Positions 29,439-38,400 of a stretch of DNA of 54,166 nucleotides are shown one piece after another. A program made the position numbers and the translations under genes. The DNA lies in the IMG/VR virus record IMGVR_UViG_3300030380_000295, positions 1 to 54,166 of that record, one strand, 5' to 3'. The notes beneath the pieces were generated by a model. The model had not been told where the DNA came from. It worked only from the letters and a program-made list of their open reading frames with translations, and searched no databases. The number at the start of each line of letters is the position of its first letter. The stretch's first letter is position 1. Source of the stretch: a virus.

Positions 29439-31199
29439 CGTATAAATTTTTAGTGGCTCTGTTTTACCTTTTACAGGTATTGGTTTTAAAACTTTAAAAA
29501 CATTTGAGCACTTAGATGTGGTTACATGAGTAATCAATAGATCATGTCCTGCTTCTTTACATGCTGACTCTGTTCTAGCTGCAGTATTAACAGCATCACC
29601 TATAGCTGTATAATCGAAACGTGATTCACTACCCATGTTTCCTATTACAGCTTCACCACTATTAATACCAATCCCAATAGCTATGGGATCAATGTTTTGG
29701 TTTTTTAATTCTTCATTCAAAGTTATCATTCCTTCTTGAATATCCAACGCACAGTCTACTGCTTTCTGTTCGTGTCCTTCCAAGTCTAATGGTGCTCCGA
29801 AGATAGCCATCATTGCATCACCAATATATTTATCTACCATACCACCATGTTTCTGAACAGCCTGTTGTTGTACAGTCAATGCTTTGTTCATAACATATGT
29901 TACATCTTGAGGATCAAGCTTCTCTGACATAGCTGTAAATCCTCTTACGTCTGTAAATAAAAAGGTACAGTACCTCTTTTCTCCACCCAACTTTAAAAGC
30001 TCCGGATTGTTTTGTAATCTCTTTATTTGAGCCGGGTCTAAATAGTGTTCAAACTGTTTTTTAATTTGCTGACGAAGTTTAAATTGTGTCCTATAATTTA
30101 GATAAAAAGCTACACTTGCAGTTATAAACTGTGAGATCAAAGACCACGACACATCTATCAAGATTCCACGCTGAATTAAGTAGTATCCAGAAAACGCTGT
30201 TAGAGCACCGATAAATCCTGCTAATACCAGTCCAAGGGTAATACCAAATACGTTTAATACAAGCCAAATACAGGCGATTGAGAGGGTAAATATGAGTACT
30301 TCTGCAGCTAGACTGTAATCAGGTATGTAAGGGCTATTCTGGACCAAGATTGACTCGGCTAATGCAGCTTGAATTTTGTGTGGTTCTAGTAATCCAACCG
30401 GTGTACTTAGCTGTGGCATAACACCGTTAGCTGTCACTCCAACAATCACAAACTTATCTTGGACAGACATATCTTTTAATGTTGTAGAAGGGGTATCAAC
30501 CCAACTAATCCACTTACGACCAAGAGAGTCTACAGGTACAGCAGGAATTCCTTTTACTCTAACTTCTTCTATACCATTTTGATTTGTTTTAATTACATAT
30601 GTATCAGCACCTGCTAAAACTTTTAAGACTTGTGTACCAAAAGAAGCTACCCAACCATCCGGAGTTCGCATTAACAAAGGTAGTCTTCTAACCAATCCAT
30701 CTACATCTATTGGAGCAGATGCAATCCCTTGAGTTGCTTTAGATTTTAACAAGTCTATATTCTCTACGACACCTGATAATTCATAACCACCTATATCATC
30801 TCCTAATATAACTGTTCCTTCTGTTCTAGGAAACTTACCATTGTTATATTCAAACATAGATAATATACTTGGATGCAATCCTAATACATTTGCTAACTCT
30901 TCATCACCTCCAAATCTATCAGGCTCACTAAATGATATAACATATCCAACACCTATAGCTCCACGATTCAATAACTCCATATGTATTTCAGCTAACCTTT
31001 GACGAGGTAAAGGATAACCACCTTCTCTTTGTATATCCTCCTCAGTTATGTCAAGGGTTGTAAAGTATCCTGAAGCTGACTGCTCTGGAATTAATGCATC
31101 AAAAGTTTTTAACTTCAATACTTCTAGAGGTAGCATATTAAACACAAGAGGAATACCAAGAAGCACTGTGAGTCCTAACCATTGTAATGTTTTTATCAT
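29418..31199 (-). CDS. CHASE2-domain adenylate cyclase (class III)
   Basis: The 593-aa inner-membrane protein has an N-terminal membrane segment (residues 5-25), a periplasmic CHASE2-like sensor to about 270, two to three membrane segments (about 285-365, e.g. ACIWLVLNVFGITLGLVLAG) and a short coiled coil. The cytoplasmic cyclase domain keeps both metal Asp (FLFTDVRGFT and KYIGDAMMAIFGAP), adenine-selecting Lys and Asp (DKYIGD, FDYTAIGDAVN) and catalytic Asn and Arg (AVNTAAR), so it should make cAMP. ATGA overlap with the FecR gene. Complete signalling enzymes of this type are rare in phages. Confidence 0.92.
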   Translation of the reverse strand: MIKTLQWLGLTVLLGIPLVFNMLPLEVLKLKTFDALIPEQSASGYFTTLDITEEDIQREGGYPLPRQRLAEIHMELLNRGAIGVGYVISFSEPDRFGGDEELANVLGLHPSILSMFEYNNGKFPRTEGTVILGDDIGGYELSGVVENIDLLKSKATQGIASAPIDVDGLVRRLPLLMRTPDGWVASFGTQVLKVLAGADTYVIKTNQNGIEEVRVKGIPAVPVDSLGRKWISWVDTPSTTLKDMSVQDKFVIVGVTANGVMPQLSTPVGLLEPHKIQAALAESILVQNSPYIPDYSLAAEVLIFTLSIACIWLVLNVFGITLGLVLAGFIGALTAFSGYYLIQRGILIDVSWSLISQFITASVAFYLNYRTQFKLRQQIKKQFEHYLDPAQIKRLQNNPELLKLGGEKRYCTFLFTDVRGFTAMSEKLDPQDVTYVMNKALTVQQQAVQKHGGMVDKYIGDAMMAIFGAPLDLEGHEQKAVDCALDIQEGMITLNEELKNQNIDPIAIGIGINSGEAVIGNMGSESRFDYTAIGDAVNTAARTESACKEAGHDLLITHVTTSKCSNVFKVLKPIPVKGKTEPLKIYTLLNSTI

Positions 31200-32278
31200 G
31201 AGCCTTGCCTTATCTTTATTGTTGATGAACCACCACCATTTACTTTGATGGTATGAGATACTCCGTCTTGTATTAAAATAAGAGTAAAACTTTCGTCACT
31301 ACCTGTATCTAATCTAAAAGAACTTTCTATATTTCTACGAAGACTTATTGTTTGTCCTTGTACTATAGTTGTAATTTGTGTATCAGCATCCTGTCCTATC
31401 TGTGTACCTACTAATGTAAATCCAGATACATCTTTTAGTTTATCTTCCTCTTCGTCTACTTGCAATACATCTAATACATCTAATAAGTCTTCGAGAAAGT
31501 TTACATCTAAATAATTTATATCTAATTCTGTAAACTCTAACTCTGCTTCTGCATCTAAAAAGTCTTCATTTAAATAGTCTATATCTAAATCATTAAAATC
31601 TAAAAATCCAGATGAGGAAGATACTGAAACTTCTTGAGCAAACTGTGGGTCTTCTTTTGGAGGTGTTACAATAAGCATGTTATCTATCAAGTCTAATGTA
31701 AGATCAAGGATTACTGGCTTACTTGGCGAGTTCTCAAAGACTGATACGCTTGTTGCTTGGAAAGGTTTGTTAAGTACAACAGTGCCTGTAGCTGTAGATA
31801 CAAGTATCTCACCACTAGATAAACCTTCTTCATCTGGTAAAAGTATTATTAAAGACCTGCCAAGTTCGTCTACAGTACAAGTAAAGTCTGTACCACGAAT
31901 TGCTATGTTTGCTGTTGGTGTTGAGAGATTAATGTTTTCTTTATTAATCTTACCAAGACTACTAGTGACAAATCGTATTGTGCCACTAGCAAATTGTAGA
32001 GCCATCTTAGATTTAGATGGGTCTGGATCGTAGATGTACTCATCAATAATTAACTGAGAATGTTCAGTCAATCGTACACGACTATCATCTAGAAATGTAA
32101 TGCCTAACCTTCCATTAGACGTTTGTACATTATCGTAACTGTCTATATCAAAAGCTAGGGTAGCAGCGTAAGCATCATCTCTTACAACTCTACCCGAACC
32201 TTCTAATTCTGTAATGCTTCCTATATCAGCAAGAAGTGGACAAGCCACCATCAGACTGAACCACACAGACTGTTCCAT
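31196..32278 (-). CDS. FecR-domain secreted protein
   Basis: I choose ATG 32278 (MEQSVWFSLMVACPLLADIG) because it gives a signal peptide and ACAGG lies six bases upstream. ATG at 32311 is alternative. The 360-aa product shows the FecR pattern: GSGRVVRDD, FLDDSRVRLTEHSQL, FASGTIRFVTS and TPTANIAIRGTDFTC. The C-terminal half is acidic with repeated DLDIDYLNEDFLDAEAEL-like stretches. FecR proteins commonly pair with CHASE2 cyclases in bacteria, so it may be the periplasmic partner. It overlaps the curlin-like gene by 53 bases. Confidence 0.85.
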   Translation of the reverse strand: MEQSVWFSLMVACPLLADIGSITELEGSGRVVRDDAYAATLAFDIDSYDNVQTSNGRLGITFLDDSRVRLTEHSQLIIDEYIYDPDPSKSKMALQFASGTIRFVTSSLGKINKENINLSTPTANIAIRGTDFTCTVDELGRSLIILLPDEEGLSSGEILVSTATGTVVLNKPFQATSVSVFENSPSKPVILDLTLDLIDNMLIVTPPKEDPQFAQEVSVSSSSGFLDFNDLDIDYLNEDFLDAEAELEFTELDINYLDVNFLEDLLDVLDVLQVDEEEDKLKDVSGFTLVGTQIGQDADTQITTIVQGQTISLRRNIESSFRLDTGSDESFTLILIQDGVSHTIKVNGGGSSTIKIRQGS

Positions 32279-32936
32279 TACTGCCTGTCGAATCGATTCT
32301 AAGCCAATCATTATCTAATGTACTCTGTTGATCTACGTTAAATGTTCTGGAACTACCTGTTTGATCTAAGTAAAAGTATCCTCCGGCATAACCATCACCA
32401 TCGAAAGTTACGCTGTTAGAGTTACCATCTATATCTACATAGCTTGTACCTGAGTCATAATCAATATCAAAGTCTAGTGTGTTACTATCACCTTGTATAA
32501 TCCAATCAAGATCAGTTGTACTTGCCATAGCTACAGTTGCAAGGTCTAAAGTAAATGTATTACTTGTACCTGTTACATCTACATTTAAGTTTGAACTATC
32601 AGCTCCATATGTGTTTGTTGGATCAACCTGTATATTAAACGTGTTACTGTCTCCATCAAACTCAAAGAAGCCTGTTAATGTATCAGCCAGAATATCTCCA
32701 AGAAATTTATTTGAGTCACCTATTTGATTTATGTCTAGTGTCATACTAGAACCATCTAAATCTAAAGGAGTCATTGTTCCTGCAACTGCATCAGTACCAC
32801 CAATGATGTTACCTGAACCTAACTGCTCTAAATCTATGTTAGCTGTAGCTCCTGACTGATCAACGTATATTTCGTTATCAGCCCCGAATGTCAATGCACT
32901 CACCACAATCAATAGGCTTAATGCTATCTTCTTCAT
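32226..32936 (-). CDS. Curlin-like repeat protein
   Basis: The 236-aa protein has a signal peptide (KKIALSLLIVVSALTFGA) and six to eight repeats with the curlin spacing, such as LEQLGSGNIIGG, LDINQIGDSNKF, FDGDSNTFNIQV, WIIQGDSNTLDF, YVDIDGNSNSVTF and FYLDQTGSSRTFNV. Curlin (CsgA/CsgB) repeats follow Q-x-G-x-x-N; here Asp and Gly often replace Gln, so the fibre surface would be acidic. The end has two cysteines (TVCVVQSDGGLSTSC). Encoded beside CsgG and CsgF, it is their likely exported substrate. It overlaps CsgG by 59 bases. Confidence 0.8.
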   Translation of the reverse strand: MKKIALSLLIVVSALTFGADNEIYVDQSGATANIDLEQLGSGNIIGGTDAVAGTMTPLDLDGSSMTLDINQIGDSNKFLGDILADTLTGFFEFDGDSNTFNIQVDPTNTYGADSSNLNVDVTGTSNTFTLDLATVAMASTTDLDWIIQGDSNTLDFDIDYDSGTSYVDIDGNSNSVTFDGDGYAGGYFYLDQTGSSRTFNVDQQSTLDNDWLRIDSTGSNGTVCVVQSDGGLSTSC

Positions 32937-33741
32937 ATTCCCAATATCCTCTATCTATTCCTGTTTCTATTATATTTAAAACACCTGTCTCTACTGCTCT
33001 TTGCAAAGCTATAGATACAGATTCGTTTTCTGTAAACCCTCCTTCAACTTCGACAAGTTCAGTTCCAAGTTCTATGAACCGAAATATATCTTGTGACAAA
33101 CCTACAGATAAAATACTTTTAGAGACTAATACCTCTATGAGTACTTCACCTGTGCTTACAGAAACCAATCGTAGGGAGATACTGACTGTATCTTCTCGGT
33201 ACTGTTTACTCGTACCTATGCCTAAATATCTAGCACCTAATCCACCACTACTCAGATTTGTATCGTAACTAATAACTCCACCTTGTACTAACAAACCTGC
33301 AAAGAGTAATGGTTTTAATTTATTATCCTCTTTGAATTCTTTTCTTGTTGTTCTTATGAGCTGTCTTTCTTTTGTAAGATCATCTAATCCTACTCGTTCT
33401 ACAACTTTAAAGAACTTCCCATCTGCAGCATGCTTAAAAGCCCTGATTAAAAAAGCTTCAGGTGCTTGGGTAATTGCTGTACTAAAAAGAGCAAACTCAC
33501 TGTTACTTTTACGTTGCCCTGTCAAGTCTTTGAAGCTGTTAGGGTATACTGCAATTGTCGGCTTATTTAAAGCTGCCGGTAAATCTTTTAATTCTTTTGA
33601 CTGTAAATCTAATACAGATGATTCTTGTATAACTATGTTAGGTATACCACCTGTAGTTAATAATGAATCATACTTGATAGCACAACTAGAAAGTAAAAGA
33701 CCCAATAGGCAAAGTGATAATTGTTTCATTCCCTTCTGCAT
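32878..33741 (-). CDS. csgG: Curli secretion channel CsgG
   Basis: The 287-aa lipoprotein (E. coli CsgG 277) has signal sequence and lipobox LLLSSC. Family features are KPTIAVYPNSFKDLTGQRKS, the constriction-to-beta region FFKVVERVGLDDLTKERQLI, GLLVQGGVISYDTN, GLGARYLGIGTSKQYREDTV and VSLRLV-type strands ending in TGEVL. CsgG forms a nonameric outer-membrane pore. The true start may be the second ATG (33729, MKQLSLCLLG). It overlaps CsgF by up to 56 bases. The C-terminal extension DCGECIDIRG contains two cysteines. Confidence 0.92.
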   Translation of the reverse strand: MQKGMKQLSLCLLGLLLSSCAIKYDSLLTTGGIPNIVIQESSVLDLQSKELKDLPAALNKPTIAVYPNSFKDLTGQRKSNSEFALFSTAITQAPEAFLIRAFKHAADGKFFKVVERVGLDDLTKERQLIRTTRKEFKEDNKLKPLLFAGLLVQGGVISYDTNLSSGGLGARYLGIGTSKQYREDTVSISLRLVSVSTGEVLIEVLVSKSILSVGLSQDIFRFIELGTELVEVEGGFTENESVSIALQRAVETGVLNIIETGIDRGYWEYEEDSIKPIDCGECIDIRG

Positions 33742-34201
33742 CCGTTATTTTTAGTGTGATATATTCTCCATCTGCTTCATACTCAATTGTATTACCTTCT
33801 AGTTCTACTTGACCAGACTCAGAGGGATTCTCTCCAAATAAATTTTCTACTAACTGCCTAGATAATTGTGCATATATTCTAGACTCTAAGTTTCTAATAA
33901 ATCTGGCAAGTGTTGTGTTCTTTGCTTCTCGTGCAAGCTCATCTTGATAAGCCTCTACCTCTGCTTTAATGGCTTCTTTCCTATTGAACTCTTGATTTTC
34001 TATTGTAAGGTAATGAGAGCTTGTGTTGTCACCCGAAAAGCTAGGGTTCTTAAACTTATGTACTAACTGATCTGCAGCTAGTGTGTTAATAAGAAACATT
34101 GACAAGATCATAAATGTTAATGCAACTATCTGTAACACCGACATGATAGCTACTTGTTTCATTGGGTGTATGTCTTCAATCTTAATCTTTTCTTTGATCA
34201 T
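33686..34201 (-). CDS. csgF: Curli assembly factor CsgF
   Basis: The 171-aa protein carries a signal segment (MKQVAIMSVLQIVALTFMIL ... NTLAA) and then DQLVHKFKNPSFSGDN. That is the CsgF mature N-terminus, the part that inserts in the CsgG pore (E. coli FQFRNPNFGG). The following NRKEAIKAEVEAYQDELARE and LESRIYAQLSRQLVENLFGE helices and a beta C-terminus (ITLKITDAEGNETIITLPIG) fit the family. The first 13 residues may be non-native; ATG at 34162 is alternative. It overlaps the upstream holin-like gene by 20 bases. Confidence 0.88.
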   Translation of the reverse strand: MIKEKIKIEDIHPMKQVAIMSVLQIVALTFMILSMFLINTLAADQLVHKFKNPSFSGDNTSSHYLTIENQEFNRKEAIKAEVEAYQDELAREAKNTTLARFIRNLESRIYAQLSRQLVENLFGENPSESGQVELEGNTIEYEADGEYITLKITDAEGNETIITLPIGSFTF

Positions 34202-34532
34202 CTCTATCAGCTTTTGCGATCTTGTTACTATCTATAAGTTGTGGTACTCCTAGTATAGTTTTGATAAGTGTATCTTGACGAATGATCTCATTGTCTAAAC
34301 TACGTACTCTGTCTATTAAGGCTACTAAGATACCATGCTGTGAATCTAACTTAGTACCTAGTCTTAGTTCCATTTGTTCTATTTGGTCAGCAACTTTATC
34401 ATCGAGTACATCAAGTTTAGTTTCCATACCATCAATAATACGATTAATAAGTTTCCAAATGAAGAAACCTAATCCTAATGCAGCAGCTATTGGAAAACCT
34501 ACTTCATTAATAAACTGAATTGCTTGGTCCAT
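34182..34532 (-). CDS. Holin-like membrane protein with coiled coil
   Basis: The 116-aa product has one membrane segment (GFPIAAALGLGFFIWKLINR, residues 12-32) and a long coiled coil (METKLDVLDDKVADQIEQME...). This matches the small one-segment holin-like/BhlA-type proteins. It sits between the three-segment holin cassette and CsgF. A holin or antiholin role is likely but not proven. Confidence 0.68.
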   Translation of the reverse strand: MDQAIQFINEVGFPIAAALGLGFFIWKLINRIIDGMETKLDVLDDKVADQIEQMELRLGTKLDSQHGILVALIDRVRSLDNEIIRQDTLIKTILGVPQLIDSNKIAKADRDDQRKD

Positions 34533-34605
34533 ATTTTGAGATGCAACTTCCCTGTGAAGCTAACAATAGCGTTCTTTAAAAATCCTTCTTAAGTTTTAGT
34601 AGTGG

Positions 34606-34683
34606 TTAGAAAAAGTAATAGTATCCCGCAACTATTAAATATGCCCAACCAACAATACATACAACGCAGACACTATTGGTCAC
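34606..34683 (-). CDS. Possible 25-aa membrane peptide
   Basis: GTG at 34683, overlapping the preceding gene, to TAA at 34606. The peptide is MTNSVCVVCIVGWAYLIVAG followed by YYYFF, a single hydrophobic span. It lies in a gap of about 140 bases within the lysis region, where tiny membrane peptides are common. The weak start makes it uncertain. Confidence 0.35.
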   Translation of the reverse strand: MTNSVCVVCIVGWAYLIVAGYYYFF

Positions 34684-34861
34684 TGCTTTCAGTTGATTTA
34701 CACTCCGTTTTATTAAATTCATTCCATCTTAGGAATTTCTTGGTTTCTAAATCCCAAAACAATCCTTTATAACAATTATCTTGAGAGCCTTCTTCTTCGT
34801 TGTCGTGCCCGAACCAATTCCACCGTCCGTCCTCGATAACGTCTTTTAATTTCTGTTTCAT
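34673..34861 (-). CDS. Hypothetical protein in the lysis cassette, 62 aa
   Basis: Begins MKQKLKDVIEDGRWNWFGHD, overlapping the holin stop by one base. Tryptophan-rich and acidic (CYKGLFWDLETKKFLRW). No membrane segment and no known domain. Position suggests a lysis-associated role. Confidence 0.65.
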   Translation of the reverse strand: MKQKLKDVIEDGRWNWFGHDNEEEGSQDNCYKGLFWDLETKKFLRWNEFNKTECKSTESSDQ

Positions 34862-35331
34862 TAATCTTGTTTATTAGAAGCTCCAAAGTAAAAGCTTATT
34901 ACTGCAGAGGCTAGTCCTCCTAAGTAACCTAGTACTAAGTTTATTAATGCTTCTGAATTCTGTTCTGGTGGCTGTAAAGTTACTAAAAATATGTAGCCTA
35001 AGAAACCACCTACTGTTGCTATACCCATAATACGTGCTGTCCAGTCTTTACTAAACTTACCTCTAGCATCTTGTATGTCTGCTGTCTCAAGCTTAAAGAC
35101 ATCTACTTCAAGCTCTTTCATCTGGAGTTCAAACTCTTGTTCAGCTTTTTTAAGTTCAAGCATTTGCTCTGGTGTAGCTTCTTGTATAGCCTTCTCAATA
35201 GCTTTTGGTGTATTAGGTACTCCAAGTACATCTGCTATCATATTAGCTGCCATGCCTCCCATAGGACCGCCTAGTGCAGTGCCTATTGTAGGTGCTACTG
35301 CTCCTACTAAACTCTTTAACATATCTTTCAT
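34861..35331 (-). CDS. Holin (three-segment, gene-transfer-release type)
   Basis: The 156-aa protein has an N-terminal glycine-rich hydrophobic helix (VGAVAPTIGTALGGPMGGMA), a helical EATPEQMLELKKAEQEFELQ stretch, the conserved DIQDARGKFSKDWTARIMG turn and two C-terminal membrane segments (ATVGGFLGYIFLV, LINLVLGYLGGLASAVISFY). That is the pattern of the 3TM holin family found in alphaproteobacterial phages. It would set lysis timing. No separate endolysin gene is visible nearby. Confidence 0.85.
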   Translation of the reverse strand: MKDMLKSLVGAVAPTIGTALGGPMGGMAANMIADVLGVPNTPKAIEKAIQEATPEQMLELKKAEQEFELQMKELEVDVFKLETADIQDARGKFSKDWTARIMGIATVGGFLGYIFLVTLQPPEQNSEALINLVLGYLGGLASAVISFYFGASNKQD

Positions 35332-35477
35332 TCTTCGTCCTTATATATTACTTCCATCATATCTTCAAACATTAATCTATAATCTTCTAAAGACATAAAG
35401 GGCATATCTTGTTTTACTTGATGTAGGCAGTACTTCCTGTAACAACCTTCTAATTGATCTTCTAAATACAGTATCAT
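35328..35477 (-). CDS. Small conserved phage protein, 49 aa
   Basis: ATG 35477 to TGA 35328, overlapping the holin start (ATGA) and the ejection-protein stop by one base. The product MILYLEDQLEGCYRKYCLHQ ... YRLMFEDMMEVIYKDEE is of a type I recognise beside late genes of marine phages. Function unknown. Confidence 0.72.
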   Translation of the reverse strand: MILYLEDQLEGCYRKYCLHQVKQDMPFMSLEDYRLMFEDMMEVIYKDEE

Positions 35478-38400
35478 TATATCGTCCTATTCTTTTTTGT
35501 CAATTTTTTGGTAACTTTAAACTGAGCATTGTCAAATAATATGTAGTCGTCATTAGCATGAATACTATCATATCCTAAATCAGTTAAGGTGTTTCGTAAC
35601 TGGGTACTTTGTTTTATATCTAATAAAGGTTTAGTAACTTCTGGAGGATGTTTTGTGAAGTCTTGTATTAATTTTTGAGTGTCAGTATAATCATTTAATA
35701 AATTTTTAACCAGTTGTTTTGCATTTTGTTTATCTAACCTAGACCCGTTAATTAACTTGTCTTGCATTTCTTTGTTGTCTTGTAACAACTTAGTAAACTC
35801 TGAACCTGTTAGTTGATCTTCAGAGATTTGACCAAGCTCAAGAGGATTCACAATACTAAGTTTACCTATATATTTTATTTTCTTACCGCCTGATTTTCTA
35901 GGTTTAGTTGTAGCTCTTGGTCCTATGTTAGCTGCGTATTGTAACTCTTCGTCTAAGACGTTTACTAAGTCTGAGTCTACATATCTTACTACATCTTCTT
36001 TAACTGCTTCGGTAAAGAAGCTTGCTTCAATTTTTTTATACAATGGAGTTTTTAGATCAGACTCAAATATAGGCTCAGCTTTTCTAACTTCTTTAGTTAA
36101 ATGTCTAATTACATCGTCTTTATGTGAATCTTCTGTGAGAGTTCTAACTTGTGTAGCTTTTGTAGTATCAGCAATTTTATTTGCAAGTCCTCCTAAAGCA
36201 AAACCTCTACGATCTTCCACGTCTGTAGCTAAGACTCCTCCTAGTTCTGCGTATGTAAAAGGCATACCTCTTACTTTCTTTTCATCTGGTTCTTCGGAGG
36301 CATTAGGTACATCAACTATACCACCTTTTGCAAAACTGTAATCTCTAGTAGACTGTGCAAATCTACCTTTTTGTTTTCTTTCAGTTCCTGTAGGAAACAT
36401 ACTACCCCAAACAGCTTTGTCAGTTCCTCTACCAGATTTCTTCATAGAGTCTCGGATGTCTTTAGGTAACGCACTATAAAAAGGTACGTTAGTATATAAA
36501 GTTTCAATCAATCCTTTTCTGTACAAGACTGAATCAAAGACATCACTAACAATTGGACCTGTTGGAGTTTTTAAAAGTGCTCCGGCTTGACCACTACCAT
36601 AGGTTGCATTTTGATTAAAACGATACGCATAATCAGCAGGACCTAATCCTCCCCATCTTTGAACAGCTTCTAATACAATCGTACCATCATCTTCTTCTAA
36701 ACTTCTACCTCCACTCCTAACTGCGTTCATAAAGACTGCAATGCTTGTCATAGCTAAAGCTGTACCGGCAATCCTAGCAGAAGTTTGTCGTTTGTTTTCT
36801 ATGAGTCCTTCATTAATCCATCTCTTAAGAATGGTGTTGTTAAATACTGTTGGGTATCCTGCAAACTGAGCTAATATTTGTCCGGCAGGATGTGAGAACC
36901 ATAAAGGTCTGTTAGCTTCTGCAGTTGATGGGTTTAAAATAATTTCTCTTGTAAATCTATTAGCTCCTTTTTGGTAGTGATTTTTGTAAAAAGCAATTTG
37001 TTTGTTTTGTTCGAACTTACCTAAAGAAGAAGCTGTTCCTTGTCCTCTACCCTCATCAAACACTCCATCTTTATCTAAAGACCTTGCGTACCATTCTCTT
37101 GCAAATCTATCGTGAACACCAAGTCCATCTAAATGTTTTTTAATATATTCTTTCTTCGACTTACTTAGTGTCTTAACACCAGTTGCATCTAAATGTAAAT
37201 CTCTAGCGTGTTCTCTAATGATTCTTTTACCAGTTGTAAAAGCTGCTAACTGAACTGAGCCAGTCCATGAAGATAAGAAGTTTGCTTTGAAAAAAGCATT
37301 CTGCATTTTTTTAGCAAGTCCTCCTTCTAAAGCTTCACCAGTTAAACTTTCAATTCTATCCATGACAGCTTGTTCCATAGCTAGTCCGACTTTGTAAGCT
37401 TCTGTCCAATACTCGTCTTGCATATCTGCAAAACCTTTTACTTCTTTACCTCTCACTCGTCTTGCAAAAAACTTAATTTTGTCTATATCTTTTTTAACTC
37501 CTTTAACAATAGACTTTCCTACTTCTTTACTAGCTGCAAACTTACCACCTACTGAATCTATACGAGTTAAAAGTATTAGTGGTTCTGTTAAACTTGATAA
37601 TGTAGCTAACGGAAGGTGAGCCATTTGTTGTGATAGCTTAATAAAATCTAACGCTCCGACACCATATTTATTTTTAATTCTTATTTGATCAGTGTCTAAC
37701 CCAGTAACTCGTTCATGCATTAAACGTAGTCTACGAATTGTTTCGTCTATTTCATCTTCATTAATTTTTTCTTTACGTAATTCATTTCTAATAGGTATTA
37801 AAAATTTTTTTTCAAATGCAGCTTTGGTCTTGCCAAAGAACTGCGTTCTAGTAATGGCACGAGATGCATCAGTTACATAAGCCTCTAATACTTTTTCTAC
37901 ATCATTTTCTAAGTATGGAGCTAAAATATTATCATCTATTTTTGAAAATACTCTGTGTTGTAAAAACTGATGTCCTCCTCCGGCATTGTCTTTTGTTCCA
38001 AACTGAAAAGGTGTATGTCTTTTTTCAAGCATGTTGTTTACAATCTGCGTAGCTTTTAACTCTCTAGCTGCTAGTTTTTGTGTATCAGTTAGTTCTTCAA
38101 ATAAGCTAGTCTTACCTTCGCTAACTTCTTTAACAAAGTCTCTTTCAAATACTTCTTGATCTATCCATCTTGCATCTGCTCGTAACACTTTTTCTTCTTT
38201 ACCTGTAGCTCTCACTGCTTGAATGTAAGAATCCTCGGAGTACATATTTTGTGGGAGAGAATGTTCTGAGTCTTTAATAATATCTATTAATCCATCTTTG
38301 TCTGCTTTAATTTTAGAATGAGAAAAATGTCTTGGAAAGAAATGATCGACAAATTGATCTCTAGTTAATAAGCCTGTTGAAACACCTTCTTCAAATATTT

